Source: an archaeon | GTDB taxonomy: Archaea > Hydrothermarchaeota > Hydrothermarchaeia > JALTZZ01 | DNA: 58,572 nt | Direction: 5' to 3' | Assembly: GCA_027051165.1 (NCBI GenBank) | Contig: JALTZZ010000060.1 | Span: 1 to 58,572, forward strand | Shown here: positions 30,914 to 42,898 of the stretch, in pieces | Layout: every line of letters starts with the position of its first letter | Numbering within the stretch: position 1 is the first letter of the stretch | Made by a program: the position numbers and the translations under genes | Notes under the pieces: generated by a model | Database searches by the model: none | The model's input: the letters and a program-made list of their open reading frames with translations, nothing else | Told to the model about the DNA's origin: nothing

Positions 30914-31694
30914 AATGGTAAAAGTTCTTTCGATAAATGGAGAGATTTTAGAGGAAATTGAACTTCCAGCGATATTTAAAGCTGATATAAGACCAGATTT
31001 AATAAAAAGAGCGGTAGTTGCTATACAGAGCCATAGGCTTCAGCCAAAAGGAACGGATCCTCTTGCTGGTAAGCGAAGGAGCGCAGAGAGCTTTGGTCCC
31101 GGCTATGGTGTTTCGAGGGTTCCAAGGATAGCAACTGGTAGGGCAGCGTTTGCACCTGGCACAGTTGGAGGTAGGGAAGCACATCCACCCAAGGTTGAAA
31201 AGGTTTTGGAGAAAAAAATAAACAAAAAAGAAAGAATAAAAGCTACTTTGAGTGCTTTAGCTGCTACAGCAGTTAGAGAGCTTGTAGAGGCGAGGGGGCA
31301 CATTATAGGGGATGTTAAAGAGATACCCTTAATAGTTGAGGATAAACTTGAAGATTTAAGGAATGCAAAAGAAATAAAAGAAGTTTTTAAAGCTCTTGGC
31401 ATATGGCAGGATATATTAAGGGCAAAAGAAAGAAAGGTGAGGTCTGGTAAGGGGAAGATGAGAGGTAGAAGATACTACAGAAAGAAGAGTGTTTTAATAG
31501 TAGTTAGCGAAGCTAAAAAGCCGATAAAGCTTGCAGCCCGAAATTTTGCTGGTGTGGATGTTGTGGATGCTATGAATCTATGTGTAGAAGATTTAGCCCC
31601 GGGAACGCACTATGGAAGGCTCACTGTTTACACAAAAGGGGCTATTTCAAAATTGGAGGAGAGATTTAAAGATTACATCGGGTGGTTAACATGA
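30906..31694 (+). CDS. rpl4: 50S ribosomal protein L4
   Basis: Sequence and operon position. Confidence 0.95.
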   Translation: MYKMVKVLSINGEILEEIELPAIFKADIRPDLIKRAVVAIQSHRLQPKGTDPLAGKRRSAESFGPGYGVSRVPRIATGRAAFAPGTVGGREAHPPKVEKVLEKKINKKERIKATLSALAATAVRELVEARGHIIGDVKEIPLIVEDKLEDLRNAKEIKEVFKALGIWQDILRAKERKVRSGKGKMRGRRYYRKKSVLIVVSEAKKPIKLAARNFAGVDVVDAMNLCVEDLAPGTHYGRLTVYTKGAISKLEERFKDYIGWLT

Positions 31695-31939
31695 TCATAA
31701 TAAGACCGGTTGTAACAGAAAAAACCCAGAGGCTTCTTGAAAAAGAAAACAAACTTGTTTTTATTGTTGATAGAAAAGCAAATAAAACTGAAATAAAAAG
31801 GGAAATAGAAAAATTGTATAACGTTAAGGTGGAAAAAGTTAATACATTGATAACACCGAGAGGGGAAAAGAAGGCATACGTTAAGCTTGCTAAAGAATAT
31901 AAGGCAGAAGATGTTGCTGCCAAGCTTGGAATTGTATGA
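31682..31939 (+). CDS. rpl23: 50S ribosomal protein L23
   Basis: Sequence and operon position. Confidence 0.95.
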   Translation: MVNMIIIRPVVTEKTQRLLEKENKLVFIVDRKANKTEIKREIEKLYNVKVEKVNTLITPRGEKKAYVKLAKEYKAEDVAAKLGIV

Positions 31940-31950
31940 AGGTGGTTTAA

Positions 31951-32676
31951 ATGGGTAAACGTATAATAGTGCAGAGGCGAGGGAAGGGCGGTAGCGTATT
32001 TAGAGCACCCTCTCATAGGTATAGAGTTGACCTTAGATATAGAAAATACGATGACGTAGAGAAAAATGGCGTGCTAAAGGGAGTTGTTCTTGATATAATT
32101 CATGCTCCTGAAAGAACAGCACCACTTATAGATGTTAAGTTCGAGAATGGAGAAAGAATATATATGCTTGCATGTGAAGGTATAAAAGTTGGAGATGAAA
32201 TAGAAGTTGGAGCAAAGGCAAGCATTAAACCCGGTAACGTTCTTCCGCTTGCAAATATTCCCGTTGGGACGTATATCTACAACATAGAAGGCTTGCCTGG
32301 AGATGGGGGCAAATTTGTTAGAAGTGCTGGAACGTATGCGCTGCTTATAAGCCATGAAGACGGAAAAAGTGTTGTTCAACTTCCAAGCGGGACTATAAAA
32401 ACCTTTGATTCGAGATGTAGAGCAACTATAGGTGTGGTAGCTGCTGGTGGTAGAAAGGACAAGCCCGTTTTAAAAGCTGGCAAGAAGAGTCACATGCTGA
32501 GATCAAAGGCAACATATTGGCCTGTTGTTAGGAAGGTTGCTATGAATCCCGTTGATCATCCTCACGGTGGTAACTCGAGAAGACCCGGAAAAGCCACCAC
32601 TGTGCCGAGAAATGCTCCTCCAGGAGCTAAAGTAGGGCATATAGCCGCGAGAAGAACTGGTAGGAAGAAGAGGTGA
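31951..32676 (+). CDS. rpl2: 50S ribosomal protein L2
   Basis: [19 protein letters not shown]. Confidence 0.97.
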   Translation: MGKRIIVQRRGKGGSVFRAPSHRYRVDLRYRKYDDVEKNGVLKGVVLDIIHAPERTAPLIDVKFENGERIYMLACEGIKVGDEIEVGAKASIKPGNVLPLANIPVGTYIYNIEGLPGDGGKFVRSAGTYALLISHEDGKSVVQLPSGTIKTFDSRCRATIGVVAAGGRKDKPVLKAGKKSHMLRSKATYWPVVRKVAMNPVDHPHGGNSRRPGKATTVPRNAPPGAKVGHIAARRTGRKKR

Positions 32677-33074
32677 TTTATATGGCAAAGGTTTTTACGT
32701 ATCGTGGTTATACGCTTGAGCAACTTCTTGAAATGCCCCTTGATGAGTTTGTTAAGCTTTTGCCAGCGAGGCAGAGGAGGAGCTTAAAGAGAGGTTTAAC
32801 TCCAGCCCAAAAAAAGCTTCTTGAAAAAATTAAAAAGGTTAAGAAGGGAGTTAAGAAGAAATTGAGAACGCACTGCAGAGATATGATAATACTGCCAGAA
32901 ATGGTTGGATTGACAATAGAGGTTCACAACGGTAAGGATTTCGTGCCAGTAAGAATAACCCCAGAGATGATAGGTCACTACTTAGGAGAGTTCGCTCTAA
33001 CAAGGAAGAAGGTTGAGCACGGTAGCCCAGGTGTTGGAGCAACGCGTTCAAGCATGTATGTCCCGCTTAAGTAA
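32673..33074 (+). CDS. rps19: 30S ribosomal protein S19
   Basis: Sequence and operon position. Confidence 0.95.
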   Translation: MIYMAKVFTYRGYTLEQLLEMPLDEFVKLLPARQRRSLKRGLTPAQKKLLEKIKKVKKGVKKKLRTHCRDMIILPEMVGLTIEVHNGKDFVPVRITPEMIGHYLGEFALTRKKVEHGSPGVGATRSSMYVPLK

Positions 33075-33083
33075 GGTGATTGC

Positions 33084-33536
33084 ATGCCTTATACAATGAA
33101 GCTTGAAAACGAGGAAAAAATAGCAAAAATATATGGCAAGGAGCTGAGAATTAAACCAAAATATGCGATAGAACTTTGCAGAGAAATAAAAGGCATGCGT
33201 TTAGACAAAGCAAGGAAGTATATTCAGGAGATAATAGAATTTAAAAGGGCACTGCCTTTGAGGAGGTATAAAAAAGGGGTAGCTCACAGAAGTCAGATAA
33301 GCAAGTGGTATGCTGGCAGGTTCCCAGTTAAGGTTTGCAAAGCCTTTTTAAAGCTTCTTGATCAGGTTGAGGCAAATGCTGAATACAAGGGGCTCGATAC
33401 AGAGAGGCTATACATAAAGCATGCATGTGCATACAAAGGCAGAACGATGGTTCGCTACCTGCCGAGAGCATTTGGAAGAGCTACAAGGATAAATAAGAAA
33501 ACTACGAATGTTGAAATTATTGTGGAGGAGAGATAA
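33084..33536 (+). CDS. rpl22: 50S ribosomal protein L22
   Basis: Sequence and operon position. Confidence 0.95.
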   Translation: MPYTMKLENEEKIAKIYGKELRIKPKYAIELCREIKGMRLDKARKYIQEIIEFKRALPLRRYKKGVAHRSQISKWYAGRFPVKVCKAFLKLLDQVEANAEYKGLDTERLYIKHACAYKGRTMVRYLPRAFGRATRINKKTTNVEIIVEER

Positions 33537-34240
33537 TGGACATTGAAAAGAGATTCATTGCAGAGAATTTAAAGAGATTTGAAGTTAAGGAGTTCCTTGA
33601 AAAAGAACTCTCAAGAGCTGGCATAGGTGATATACAGATACAGAGGACTCCAATAGGAACAAGGGTAATCGTCTATGCTCAAAAACCAGCTTTAATAATA
33701 GGGCGTAGGGGGAGCATAGTTAGAAGGCTCACAAACATACTAAGGGAGAAGTTCAACCTTGATAATCCAACGATAGAAGTGCAGGATATAGATGTTCCGG
33801 AACTTAATCCAAAAATAATGGCTAACTATATAGCAAGGGCTATAGAGAGAGGAGTGCATTTTAGAAGAGTAGCGTATTCGGCTTTAAGAAGAATAATGGA
33901 AGCTGGAGCCATAGGTGCAGAGATTAGAATATCTGGAAAATTAACTGGAGAAAGGGCAAAAGCAGTAAAGTTTACCCAAGGATTTTTAAAGAAGTGTGGA
34001 GACCCTGCCCAAAGGTATGTAAGAGTTGCATACGCAACAGCTATTCCAAAGCCGGGAGTAATTGGAATTCAAGTGAGAATACTTCCACCGGGGGCTATAC
34101 TTCCTGATGATATAAAGATTAAGGATGTAAAGGAGCTTGAAGAAATAAAGGAAGAAGAAATAGAGCTTGAAGAAGTTGAAGAAGTAAAAGAAGAAAAAAC
34201 CGAAGAGAAGGGTGATCAAGGTGGCAATTCTAAGAGCTGA
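33536..34240 (+). CDS. rps3: 30S ribosomal protein S3
   Basis: KH domain IIGRRGSIVRRL; acidic tail. Confidence 0.96.
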   Translation: MDIEKRFIAENLKRFEVKEFLEKELSRAGIGDIQIQRTPIGTRVIVYAQKPALIIGRRGSIVRRLTNILREKFNLDNPTIEVQDIDVPELNPKIMANYIARAIERGVHFRRVAYSALRRIMEAGAIGAEIRISGKLTGERAKAVKFTQGFLKKCGDPAQRYVRVAYATAIPKPGVIGIQVRILPPGAILPDDIKIKDVKELEEIKEEEIELEEVEEVKEEKTEEKGDQGGNSKS

Positions 34241-34418
34241 TGATATCAGAAATATGGATATAGAGCAGATGAAAGAAAAGCTGAGGGAACTAAGGGAGGA
34301 GCTTTTAATTGCAAGAACAAAGCTGAAAATAGGCGGTTTGGAGAATCCCGGAAGGATAAGGGAATTGAGGAGAACTATTGCAAGAATATTAACGATAATG
34401 AGAGAGAAACAGTCATGA
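34212..34418 (+). CDS. rpl29: 50S ribosomal protein L29 (start perhaps GTG at 34221)
   Basis: Sequence and operon position. Confidence 0.9.
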   Translation: MIKVAILRADDIRNMDIEQMKEKLRELREELLIARTKLKIGGLENPGRIRELRRTIARILTIMREKQS

Positions 34419-34690
34419 TTACCCCATACAACCTCGTAAGGCATGAGCTTATAGGTTTAAGGTGCAAAGTCGTTGCATCAAAAAATAAGAACCTCGTTGG
34501 AATATGTGGAACTGTGGTTGACGAGACAAAAAACATGCTCATAATAGAAACCAATGGGAGGGAGATAAAAATCCCTAAAAACGTCGTAACTCTTCACTTC
34601 TACCTAAAAGAAGCGGTTGTTGAGGTTGATGGAGAGGTGCTTGTCGCAAGACCTGAGGATAGGATAAAGAAGAAGCTTAAGAGGTGTTGA
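34415..34690 (+). CDS. rnp1: RNase P protein component 1 (Rpp29/Pop4)
   Basis: [33 protein letters not shown]. Confidence 0.92.
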   Translation: MITPYNLVRHELIGLRCKVVASKNKNLVGICGTVVDETKNMLIIETNGREIKIPKNVVTLHFYLKEAVVEVDGEVLVARPEDRIKKKLKRC

Positions 34691-34691
34691 A

Positions 34692-35030
34692 ATGAGAGAC
34701 ATCGGTATAGATGTTAGCAATCCGCCTAAAGAAACATGCAACGATGAAAACTGTCCATACCATGGACATTTGAAGGTTAGGGGACAGATATTTGAAGGTG
34801 TCGTTATAAAGGATAGAATGAGCAAGAGTGTTGTTGTTCAAAGGGAATATGTATATTACCTTAAAAAGTATGAGAGATATGAAAAGAGAAGAAGTAGAAT
34901 AATGGCTCACAATCCCCCTTGCATTAATGCAAAAGTAGGTGATTATGTAAGAATTGCGGAAACAAGACCAATAAGTAAGGGTAAGAGCTTTGTTGTAATA
35001 GAAATTTTAAAGCGTGGTGATCAAAAATGA
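34692..35030 (+). CDS. rps17: 30S ribosomal protein S17
   Basis: Sequence and operon position. Confidence 0.95.
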   Translation: MRDIGIDVSNPPKETCNDENCPYHGHLKVRGQIFEGVVIKDRMSKSVVVQREYVYYLKKYERYEKRRSRIMAHNPPCINAKVGDYVRIAETRPISKGKSFVVIEILKRGDQK

Positions 35031-35425
35031 GGGCTGTAAAGGCAAGCGTTACCAAAGCTTTGCCTATAGGCGCAATTTTAACGGTAGCAGATAACTCCGG
35101 AGCTAAGGAAGCGGAAATTATAGCTGTTAGAGGATATAAGGGAACAAGAAGAAGGCTTGCAAGTGCCGGTGTAGGAGACCTTGTCGTTGTAAGCGTGAAG
35201 AAGGGCACGCCTAAGATGAGAAAGCAGGTGTTTAACGCTGTGATAATAAGACAGAAAAAAGAGTATAGAAGAGCTAACGGCATTAGAGTAAAATTTGAAG
35301 ATAATGCGTGTGTAATTACAAATGAAGACGGGGAGCCGAAAGGAAGCGAAATAAAGGGACCTGTTGCAAAGGAAGCTGCTGAAAGATGGAGCAAAATAGC
35401 AAGCATCGCAAGCATAATAGTATGA
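35027..35425 (+). CDS. rpl14: 50S ribosomal protein L14
   Basis: Sequence and operon position. Confidence 0.95.
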   Translation: MRAVKASVTKALPIGAILTVADNSGAKEAEIIAVRGYKGTRRRLASAGVGDLVVVSVKKGTPKMRKQVFNAVIIRQKKEYRRANGIRVKFEDNACVITNEDGEPKGSEIKGPVAKEAAERWSKIASIASIIV

Positions 35426-35436
35426 GGTGGTAGAGG

Positions 35437-35865
35437 ATGAATGTTCCAAAATCACGTCAGCCAAGAAAGCAGAGGAAGTTTTTATACAATGCACCACTTC
35501 ATAAAAGGCAGAAGCTCATGTCTGCAACTCTCTCGAGAGAGCTTAGGGAGAAGTATGGCATAAGGAGCTTACCTGTTAGAAAAGGGGACACCGTGGAAGT
35601 AATGAGAGGCGATTTTAAGGGGCATAAGGGCAAGGTTGAGAAGGTTGACCTAAAAAGATATCGTGTATACGTCCAAGGAGTTACGATAAGAAAGGCTGAT
35701 GGAAGTGAAAGATTTTACCCGTTGCATCCTTCAAACTTGAGAATAATAAAGCTCAATCTTGAAGACAAATGGAGAAAGAAGATAATAGAAAGAAAGCAGA
35801 AATCTAAGGAAGTTGAGAAGGAAGAAAAAGAAATAGAAAAAGAAGAAAAAGAGGAAGGTGAATAA
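35437..35865 (+). CDS. rpl24: 50S ribosomal protein L24
   Basis: KOW motif; sequence and position. Confidence 0.95.
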   Translation: MNVPKSRQPRKQRKFLYNAPLHKRQKLMSATLSRELREKYGIRSLPVRKGDTVEVMRGDFKGHKGKVEKVDLKRYRVYVQGVTIRKADGSERFYPLHPSNLRIIKLNLEDKWRKKIIERKQKSKEVEKEEKEIEKEEKEEGE

Positions 35866-35867
35866 AA

Positions 35868-36656
35868 ATGCATACAAAAAGATTAGCCGCACCAAGAGCT
35901 TTAAAAATTTCAAGAAAAGAAGCAAAATTTGTGGTTACTCCGAGACCCGGTCCGCATAAGAAGGACAGATGTATTCCCCTTCAAATACTCGTTAAAGATT
36001 ATTTAGGTTATGCAAGAACATCAAAAGAAGCTAAAAAAATAATAAAAAGTGGTAAAATATTGATTGATAAGAAAGTAAGAAAGGATCTCAAGTTCCCTGT
36101 TGGGCTGTTCGACATTGTTGAAATTCCAGAAACTGGAGATACAAAGATTGTGCTCTTAGATAGAAAAGGAAGACTGATTCTAAAGGATATTGATAAGGAA
36201 GCTGCAAAATACAAATTCTGCAGAATAATGAACAAGACCGTTGTTAAAGGTGGACACATTCAGCTAAATCTTCACGATGGAAGAAACTATTTGGTTAGGG
36301 TTAAAGATCCAACGAATCCTAAGGAAGATGTTTACAAAACAAAAGATACTGTTGTTTTAAATTTGGAAACTGGGGAAATTGTCAATCACTTCAGATATAA
36401 GGAGGGGAGCTATGTTTATATAATAGGCGGAAGCAACGTTTCTAAGGTTGCAAGGATCGAGAATATAAGAATTGTGAGAAGCCCACTACCCAACCTTGTA
36501 ACCCTAAGGGAAAACGGCAGAACTTTTGAAACAATAGAAGACTACGTGTTTGTTATCGGTGAGGATAAGATAATGCTACCAGCACTTGCTGAAAGCACAG
36601 TCTTAGCAAGCGAAATAGAGCAAAAAGAAGGTGGCGAGGAAGAAGGTGATGAGTGA
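35868..36656 (+). CDS. rps4e: 30S ribosomal protein S4e
   Basis: Sequence and operon position. Confidence 0.95.
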   Translation: MHTKRLAAPRALKISRKEAKFVVTPRPGPHKKDRCIPLQILVKDYLGYARTSKEAKKIIKSGKILIDKKVRKDLKFPVGLFDIVEIPETGDTKIVLLDRKGRLILKDIDKEAAKYKFCRIMNKTVVKGGHIQLNLHDGRNYLVRVKDPTNPKEDVYKTKDTVVLNLETGEIVNHFRYKEGSYVYIIGGSNVSKVARIENIRIVRSPLPNLVTLRENGRTFETIEDYVFVIGEDKIMLPALAESTVLASEIEQKEGGEEEGDE

Positions 36657-37177
36657 TGAGCGAAGAAAATCCTATGAGAAGGCTGAAAATTGCTAAGGTA
36701 ACTGTAAACATTGGTGTAGGTGAAGGTGGAGAGAGGCTTGCAAAAGCAGAAAAGCTTCTTGAAAGGATTACTGGGCAAAAGCCAGTAAGAACCTATGCAA
36801 GAGTTACAAATCAGACTTTCGGAATAAGAAAGGGGTTGCCCATAGGATGCAAGGTTACTTTGAGGAGAGAAAGAGCCATAGAATTTCTAAAAAAGGCTTT
36901 CGATGCTATAGATTATAAATTAAAAGCAAGCTACTTCGACAACGAAGGAAACTTTTCATTCGGAATTAAGGAGCATATAGACTTACCCGGAGAAAAGTAT
37001 GATCCAAACGTTGGTATATTTGGTATGGATGTCTGTGTTACAATTGAAAGACCGGGGTTTAGGATTAAGCATAGAAGGATAAGAAAGACAAAAGTTCCAA
37101 AAAAACACAGAGTAACTAAGGAGGAGGCTATTGAGTTTATAAAAAATATGTTCAATGTAAAAATCGAGGGTGATTAA
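36653..37177 (+). CDS. rpl5: 50S ribosomal protein L5
   Basis: Sequence and operon position. Confidence 0.95.
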   Translation: MMSEENPMRRLKIAKVTVNIGVGEGGERLAKAEKLLERITGQKPVRTYARVTNQTFGIRKGLPIGCKVTLRRERAIEFLKKAFDAIDYKLKASYFDNEGNFSFGIKEHIDLPGEKYDPNVGIFGMDVCVTIERPGFRIKHRRIRKTKVPKKHRVTKEEAIEFIKNMFNVKIEGD

Positions 37178-37178
37178 C

Positions 37179-37325
37179 ATGCCCAAGGGCAGTGTTGGTA
37201 AGTGGAAGCACAAGTGTAGGAGATGCGGCACCACGAGAGGTGTAATAAGGAGGTATAATTTATACATATGCAGAAAGTGCTTTAGGGAGATAGCTCCTGA
37301 GCTTGGGTTCAGAAAATATGAGTAG
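37179..37325 (+). CDS. rps14: 30S ribosomal protein S14 (48 aa, absent from ORF track)
   Basis: [48 protein letters not shown]; CxxC…CxxC zinc site. Confidence 0.95.
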   Translation: MPKGSVGKWKHKCRRCGTTRGVIRRYNLYICRKCFREIAPELGFRKYE

Positions 37326-37328
37326 AGG

Positions 37329-37730
37329 GTGATTCTTATGTGCTTAAACGATCCATTAGCAGATGCACTATCAAACCTAAAAAACCATGAAAGAGCTGGA
37401 AAACTTGAATGTATAATAAAACCAGCATCAAAACTTATTGGAAACGTGCTGAAGATAATGCAAGATTACGGTTACATCGGTGAGTTTGAATTTATTGACG
37501 ATGGTAAGAGTGGAAAGTTTAGAGTCAAGCTCCTCGGCAAGCTCAACGACTGCGGTGCAATAAAGCCGAGGTTTGCTGTTAAAAAGAACGGTTATGAGAA
37601 GTTCGAAAAGAGATATTTGCCTGCCTCTGGCTATGGAATCCTCATTGTTTCAACAAATCAAGGTTTAATGACACATTACGAAGCGAAAGAAAAGGGAATT
37701 GGTGGTAGACTCATTGCCTATGTATATTAG
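37329..37730 (+). CDS. rps8: 30S ribosomal protein S8
   Basis: Sequence and operon position. Confidence 0.95.
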   Translation: MILMCLNDPLADALSNLKNHERAGKLECIIKPASKLIGNVLKIMQDYGYIGEFEFIDDGKSGKFRVKLLGKLNDCGAIKPRFAVKKNGYEKFEKRYLPASGYGILIVSTNQGLMTHYEAKEKGIGGRLIAYVY

Positions 37731-37739
37731 GTGGTTTAA

Positions 37740-38288
37740 ATGCCAAGCGAAGTAAAGGTTGAAGAAGAGATCGAAATTCCAGAAGGCGTAGAGGTAAAAA
37801 TTGAAGGTAGTAAGGTGATCGTTAAAGGAAAAAAGGGAACGCTTGAGAAGAAGCTTTCATATCCCGGAGTTAATATAATTAAAAAGGATAATAAAGTTGT
37901 TGTTGAGTGTTGGTATCCGAGGAGAAAGCAGAAAGCAATTGTTGGGACATATGCAAGTCATATAAGGAACATGATTAAAGGGGTTACCGAAGGATTTGAA
38001 TATAAGCTTAAGGTTGTTTATTCTCACTTCCCAATCTCCGTTAAGGTTCAAGGAAAAGAGATTATTGTTGAGAATTTCCTTGGAGAGAAATATCCGAGAA
38101 AAACCGAAATATATGGTGACTGTGAGGTAATAGTTAAAGGACAGGAGATTATCGTTAGGGGGATAGATATTGAGCAGTGCGGTATAACTGCAGCCCGCTT
38201 AGAACAGCTCACAAGAATTAAAGATAAGGATATAAGAGTATTTCAGGATGGTATATACATAGTTGAGAAACCGAATAAGCCTGTATAA
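37740..38288 (+). CDS. rpl6: 50S ribosomal protein L6
   Basis: Sequence and operon position. Confidence 0.95.
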   Translation: MPSEVKVEEEIEIPEGVEVKIEGSKVIVKGKKGTLEKKLSYPGVNIIKKDNKVVVECWYPRRKQKAIVGTYASHIRNMIKGVTEGFEYKLKVVYSHFPISVKVQGKEIIVENFLGEKYPRKTEIYGDCEVIVKGQEIIVRGIDIEQCGITAARLEQLTRIKDKDIRVFQDGIYIVEKPNKPV

Positions 38289-38631
38289 TGCGGGGTGCTT
38301 AAAAATGAGCAAGGATTTTCCAAGATATACAAGAGGCTTGAAGAGGCTATCTGACTCTTGGAGGAAGCCGAGGGGAATACACAACAAAGTTAGACTGTGC
38401 ATAAAGGGTAAGCCAAAGATGCCGAGAATAGGGTATGGAACGAAAAAGGAGCTTAAGCATAAACATCCAAGTGGATACGAGGAAGTTCTTGTTTATAACG
38501 TAAAAGATTTAGATAAAGTGGATAAAGAAAAGCAAGCCATTAGAATTGCAAAAGTAGGGAAAAAGAAGAAGCTCGAAATTCAGAAAAAAGCGTATGAACT
38601 TGGAATAAAAGTCCTCAACCCATTAAGGTGA
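38263..38631 (+). CDS. rpl32e: 50S ribosomal protein L32e (start likely ATG at ~38305, [14 protein letters not shown])
   Basis: Sequence and operon position. Confidence 0.93.
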   Translation: MRNRISLYNAGCLKMSKDFPRYTRGLKRLSDSWRKPRGIHNKVRLCIKGKPKMPRIGYGTKKELKHKHPSGYEEVLVYNVKDLDKVDKEKQAIRIAKVGKKKKLEIQKKAYELGIKVLNPLR

Positions 38632-38635
38632 TTCT

Positions 38636-39085
38636 ATGGATCTAAAAACGCAGAGAAGAATGGCAGCTGAAATATTGGGAGTGGGTATAGAGAGAGTTTG
38701 GATAGATCCAGAAAAGATAAGCGAGGTAGCCAATGCTGTAACTAAGGATGATGTAAGGAGGCTTATCAAGGAAGGTGTAATAAAGAAGAAGCCAGAAAAG
38801 GGGACAAGTAGACATAGAGCAAGGATAAGAGCCATAAAGAAGGCTAAAGGAAGAAGGAGAGGACATGGAAGAAGAAAAGGTAAGAAAACGGCGAGATATC
38901 CAAGAAAAGAAAAATGGATGAGTTTGATAAGAGCTTTAAGAAAAGAGCTTAAGACTTTAAAGGATACAAGAAAGATAAAAAGAAGTGCGTATAGAAAGTT
39001 ATATCTCCTTGCCAAAGGAGGTTTCTTTAGGAGTAAGGCTCATCTCCACGCATATATAAAGGAGCACGGCTTGCTTAGGAGATAA
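38636..39085 (+). CDS. rpl19e: 50S ribosomal protein L19e
   Basis: Sequence and operon position. Confidence 0.95.
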   Translation: MDLKTQRRMAAEILGVGIERVWIDPEKISEVANAVTKDDVRRLIKEGVIKKKPEKGTSRHRARIRAIKKAKGRRRGHGRRKGKKTARYPRKEKWMSLIRALRKELKTLKDTRKIKRSAYRKLYLLAKGGFFRSKAHLHAYIKEHGLLRR

Positions 39086-39095
39086 AGGTGGTAGC

Positions 39096-39677
39096 ATGGC
39101 TAAGGGTCCAAGGCATAGGGTTCCATTTAGAAGGAGAAGAGAAGGTAAGACAAACTACAGAAAAAGATTAAAGTTACTTTTATCTGGAAAGCCAAGACTT
39201 GTTGTAAGAAAAAGCAACCAGCACGTAACAGCACAGATAATAGTGTATGATGAAGTGGGTGATAGAACCATAGTTAGTGCACATTCAAAAGAACTTGTAA
39301 AAATAGGCTGGCTTGGCTCGACAAAAAATGTTGCAGCTGCATATCTTGTAGGGTTACTTTGTGGGTTAAGAGCTAAGAAAAAAGGTATAGAGGAAGCCAT
39401 ACTTGATATAGGGTTAATTTCTCCGACAAAAGGTGGAAAGGTTTTTGCTGTCCTTAAAGGTGCAGTTGATGCTGGACTAAAAATTCCACACAGCGAAGAG
39501 ATACTTCCAAGCGAGGATAGAATTAAAGGCGAGCACGTTGCAAACTATGCAGAAATGTTGAGCGAGGAAGATAGAAAAAGAATATTTTCCCAATACTATG
39601 AAAGGGGTCTTGATCCAAGAGATTTGCCAAGGCATTTTGAGGAGATAAAGGAGAAAATTTTAGAGCTTGAAGGATAA
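39096..39677 (+). CDS. rpl18: 50S ribosomal protein L18
   Basis: Sequence and operon position. Confidence 0.95.
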   Translation: MAKGPRHRVPFRRRREGKTNYRKRLKLLLSGKPRLVVRKSNQHVTAQIIVYDEVGDRTIVSAHSKELVKIGWLGSTKNVAAAYLVGLLCGLRAKKKGIEEAILDIGLISPTKGGKVFAVLKGAVDAGLKIPHSEEILPSEDRIKGEHVANYAEMLSEEDRKRIFSQYYERGLDPRDLPRHFEEIKEKILELEG

Positions 39678-39693
39678 TCCTTAGGGTGATAGC

Positions 39694-40335
39694 ATGTTAG
39701 AGGACTGGGAGCCGAAAACAAGGCTTGGAAGGCTCGTAAAGAATGGTGAAATAACAGACATAAACGAAGTGTTTAAGTTAGGCTTACCCATAATGGAGCC
39801 GGAAATTGTTGATGTCCTTCTACCAGATCTTAAGGAAGAGGTTCTTGAAATAAAGCTCGTTCAGAGGATGCATAAATCTGGAAGAAAAGTTAGATTCAGA
39901 GCAAGCGTTGTGGTTGGCAATGAAAATGGTTACGTTGGCGTAGGAACCGGTGTTGCAAAAGAGGTTGGACCGGCTATAAGAAAAGCCATAAGAGATGCAA
40001 AGCTCAACATAATCCCGGTTAGAAGGGGATGTGGTTCATGGGAATGTGGCTGTGGCACAGCCCATAGCGTTCCTTTTAGGGTAATAGGTAGGTGTGCAAG
40101 TGTCAGAGTCGTTTTGATGCCAGCCCCTCGTGGTGTTGGCTTGGTGATAGGTGATGTTGGAAAGAAAGTTCTAAGGCTTGCGGGAATAAAAGATGTATGG
40201 TCAAGAACAGAGGGACAAACAAAGACGACACTGAACTTTGCAAGAGCCACGTTAGAAGCTTTAAAGCAGACATACTTGATGAAAGTAAACGAAAGGTTTG
40301 TTAAAAACGTTGGCATGGTGGAAGGGAAGATATAA
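39694..40335 (+). CDS. rps5: 30S ribosomal protein S5
   Basis: Sequence and operon position. Confidence 0.95.
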   Translation: MLEDWEPKTRLGRLVKNGEITDINEVFKLGLPIMEPEIVDVLLPDLKEEVLEIKLVQRMHKSGRKVRFRASVVVGNENGYVGVGTGVAKEVGPAIRKAIRDAKLNIIPVRRGCGSWECGCGTAHSVPFRVIGRCASVRVVLMPAPRGVGLVIGDVGKKVLRLAGIKDVWSRTEGQTKTTLNFARATLEALKQTYLMKVNERFVKNVGMVEGKI

Positions 40336-40828
40336 AGGGAACGTGCAGGGGGCGCGTGGCTTGAGAAGGATCGCTGTTGTAAGGGTTAGAGGGGGCATAG
40401 GTGTAAAAAAGGAGATTCTCGATACTTTGGCGATGCTTGGACTAAAAAAGGTTAATCACTGTGTTATAGTTGACGATAGACCAAGCTATATGGGAATGAT
40501 AAAAAAGGTCGAAAACTTTGTTACATACGGCTATATAGATGAAAAGACTCTTGCTACAATCTTGAGAAGGAGAGGGGAGCTTGAAGGCGGTGGGAAGCTT
40601 ACCGATGAGTATGTCAGAGAAAATACAAGATTTAATTCAATAGATGAATTTGCTAAAGCTTTTATAAATTTTGAAGCTGAACTAAGTGATATACCTAAAT
40701 TAAAGAAAGTTTTTAGATTACATCCACCGAGAAAAGGATATAAAAACATAAAAAGACACTTTAAAGAGGGTGGAGCCTTAGGATTTAGAGGAGAAAAGAT
40801 AAACGAGCTATTGTATAGAATGAGATAA
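40298..40828 (+). CDS. rpl30: 50S ribosomal protein L30
   Basis: Sequence and operon position. Confidence 0.93.
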   Translation: MLKTLAWWKGRYKGNVQGARGLRRIAVVRVRGGIGVKKEILDTLAMLGLKKVNHCVIVDDRPSYMGMIKKVENFVTYGYIDEKTLATILRRRGELEGGGKLTDEYVRENTRFNSIDEFAKAFINFEAELSDIPKLKKVFRLHPPRKGYKNIKRHFKEGGALGFRGEKINELLYRMR

Positions 40829-40854
40829 TAAAATTTTCAATCGGGGGGTTTAAA

Positions 40855-41295
40855 TTGGCAAGATCAAAGAGAAAAATTAGAAAGAGAAGGGGACATAGAA
40901 GTGCTGGAAAAGGTTCACACAAAAAAGCAAGAAGCGATAAAAGCTTGAGAGGTGGAAGAGGATTTGCGGGATCATTTGATCACAGATACATTCACATGCT
41001 AAAATATTATCCCGGGAGGCTTGGAAAAAGAGGATTTTCCCTACCCCCAGAAGTGAAGGTGGAATACGAGGTAATCAATGTGGGTGTTCTCGACGAAATA
41101 GCTGATAAGCTCCTTGATCTTGGGATTGCAAAAAAAGAGGGCGATAAGATATTCATAGATTTAGAAAAAATAGGTAAAGATAAGGTTCTTGGTAGCGGTA
41201 GGGTTACAAAGCCTCTGAAAATTAAAGCTAAAAAGTTTACGGAAGAAGCAATAAGAAAGATTGAAGAAGCGGGTGGCGAGGTTGTAGAGGCGTGA
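40855..41295 (+). CDS. rpl15: 50S ribosomal protein L15 (TTG start)
   Basis: Sequence and operon position. Confidence 0.95.
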   Translation: MARSKRKIRKRRGHRSAGKGSHKKARSDKSLRGGRGFAGSFDHRYIHMLKYYPGRLGKRGFSLPPEVKVEYEVINVGVLDEIADKLLDLGIAKKEGDKIFIDLEKIGKDKVLGSGRVTKPLKIKAKKFTEEAIRKIEEAGGEVVEA

Positions 41296-42638
41296 GCTTC
41301 GTCAGAAGCTTAGAGCCGATAGTTACAAAACTGCCTGAAGTCCAAAGACCGAGGGTTCCTCTTAGCTTTAAGGATAAATTAAAGTGGACATTTCTTGTTC
41401 TTATAGCATATCTTTTAATGTCAAATACAATGCTATATGGATTCGATCCGCAAGCAGAGAACTACTTTAAAAGCATACAGACAATTCTCGCAAGTAGCTT
41501 TGGAACCCTCATGAGCCTTGGAATAGGACCGATAGTTACCGCTGGTATAATACTTCAGCTTCTTGTTGGTGCAAAGCTTATAGATTTAAATCTCGCAGAT
41601 CCGAGGGATAGACTGCTATACAATGGTTTGCAGAAGTTCTTAGCAATAGTATTTACACTATTTGAAGCAAGCGTTATGGTTCTTGTGGGTGCACTGCCAG
41701 CGAAAGGTGGGGACCCAACGCTCGAAATTCTATTAATAATCCAGCTCTTCATAGCCGGTCTCTTCGTAATATATATGGACGAAGTTGTTTCGAGGTGGGG
41801 TATCGGGAGCGGTATAGGCTTGTTTATAGTTGCAGGTGTTGCTCAAGAAATTGCATGGAGGGGCTTTAATCCCTTTTTCGAAGGTGGTGCACCTGCAGGA
41901 ATAATACCAAAATTCTTATATGAGCTTGTTAAGGGCACCCCAGATTTCTTAACTCTTATTCCATTTTTTGCATTTTTAATAACGTTCCTTATAGTAGTTT
42001 ATTTTGAGAGTGTTAGAGTTGAGATACCACTGACTTACGGAAGATTCAGAGGTCTTAGAGGGAGATATCCAATAAAATTTATATACGCAAGTGTCATACC
42101 AGTAATATTCGCAAGCATTTTGATGGCAAACGTCCAGCTTTGGGCAACAATCTTGGAAAAGATGGGTAACCCGATATTGGGCACTCCAGGAACGGCAACA
42201 ACGCCGCCAAGCGGCATAGTAAAATACTTCACAATACCAACCCCTATATACTCCGCAAACTTCGATGTCGTGCATGCACTTGTTTATTCCGCAATATTAA
42301 TATCCCTTGCCGTTTTGTTCTCAAAATTCTGGGTAGAAACTACGGGAATGGATGCAAAGAGCGTTGCAAGACAGCTTCAGCGTAGTGGAATGAAGATACC
42401 CGGATTTAGGGGGGATATTAGGATAATAGAGAAAGTTTTGTCAAGATACATACCAGCGGTAACGATTCTTGGAGGATTTACTGTGGGTGCATTAGCAGCA
42501 TTTGCAGACGTTACTGGAGCCTTAGGCGGCGGAACCGGTGTTCTCCTTACAGTAGGAATACTATACAGAATGTATGAGGAAATGGCAAGAGAGCAGATAT
42601 TTGAGCTTTATCCAGCTTTAAGAAGGTTTGTCGAATAA
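41292..42638 (+). CDS. secY: Preprotein translocase subunit SecY
   Basis: Multi-TM, operon position, YEEMAREQIFE…. Confidence 0.96.
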   Translation: MSFVRSLEPIVTKLPEVQRPRVPLSFKDKLKWTFLVLIAYLLMSNTMLYGFDPQAENYFKSIQTILASSFGTLMSLGIGPIVTAGIILQLLVGAKLIDLNLADPRDRLLYNGLQKFLAIVFTLFEASVMVLVGALPAKGGDPTLEILLIIQLFIAGLFVIYMDEVVSRWGIGSGIGLFIVAGVAQEIAWRGFNPFFEGGAPAGIIPKFLYELVKGTPDFLTLIPFFAFLITFLIVVYFESVRVEIPLTYGRFRGLRGRYPIKFIYASVIPVIFASILMANVQLWATILEKMGNPILGTPGTATTPPSGIVKYFTIPTPIYSANFDVVHALVYSAILISLAVLFSKFWVETTGMDAKSVARQLQRSGMKIPGFRGDIRIIEKVLSRYIPAVTILGGFTVGALAAFADVTGALGGGTGVLLTVGILYRMYEEMAREQIFELYPALRRFVE

Positions 42639-42898
42639 AAATTTGAAATTTGAAACATTAATTTTTTAAAATATAATATTTATCAATAAATTTTAGGATG
42701 AAGATATAGCTTCAAAATAATTAATAAAATATATAAGGAAATGCCATATAATTAAAAAAATATAAATATGCTTAAAGATGAGAAAAGTTACGGATGTGAA
42801 TATAAAACCATCATAGAAGATATGTCACATATAGAATATTAGATCATAGTTATACAATTAGTATTTGGTTGTGAAGTTGGTTTGGGAAGGGGGGTAAA

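Noticed and set aside
34141-34230. Glu/Lys-rich tail of S3 and L24 as repeat expansion
   Set aside because: Acidic low-complexity tails are common in archaeal ribosomal proteins.
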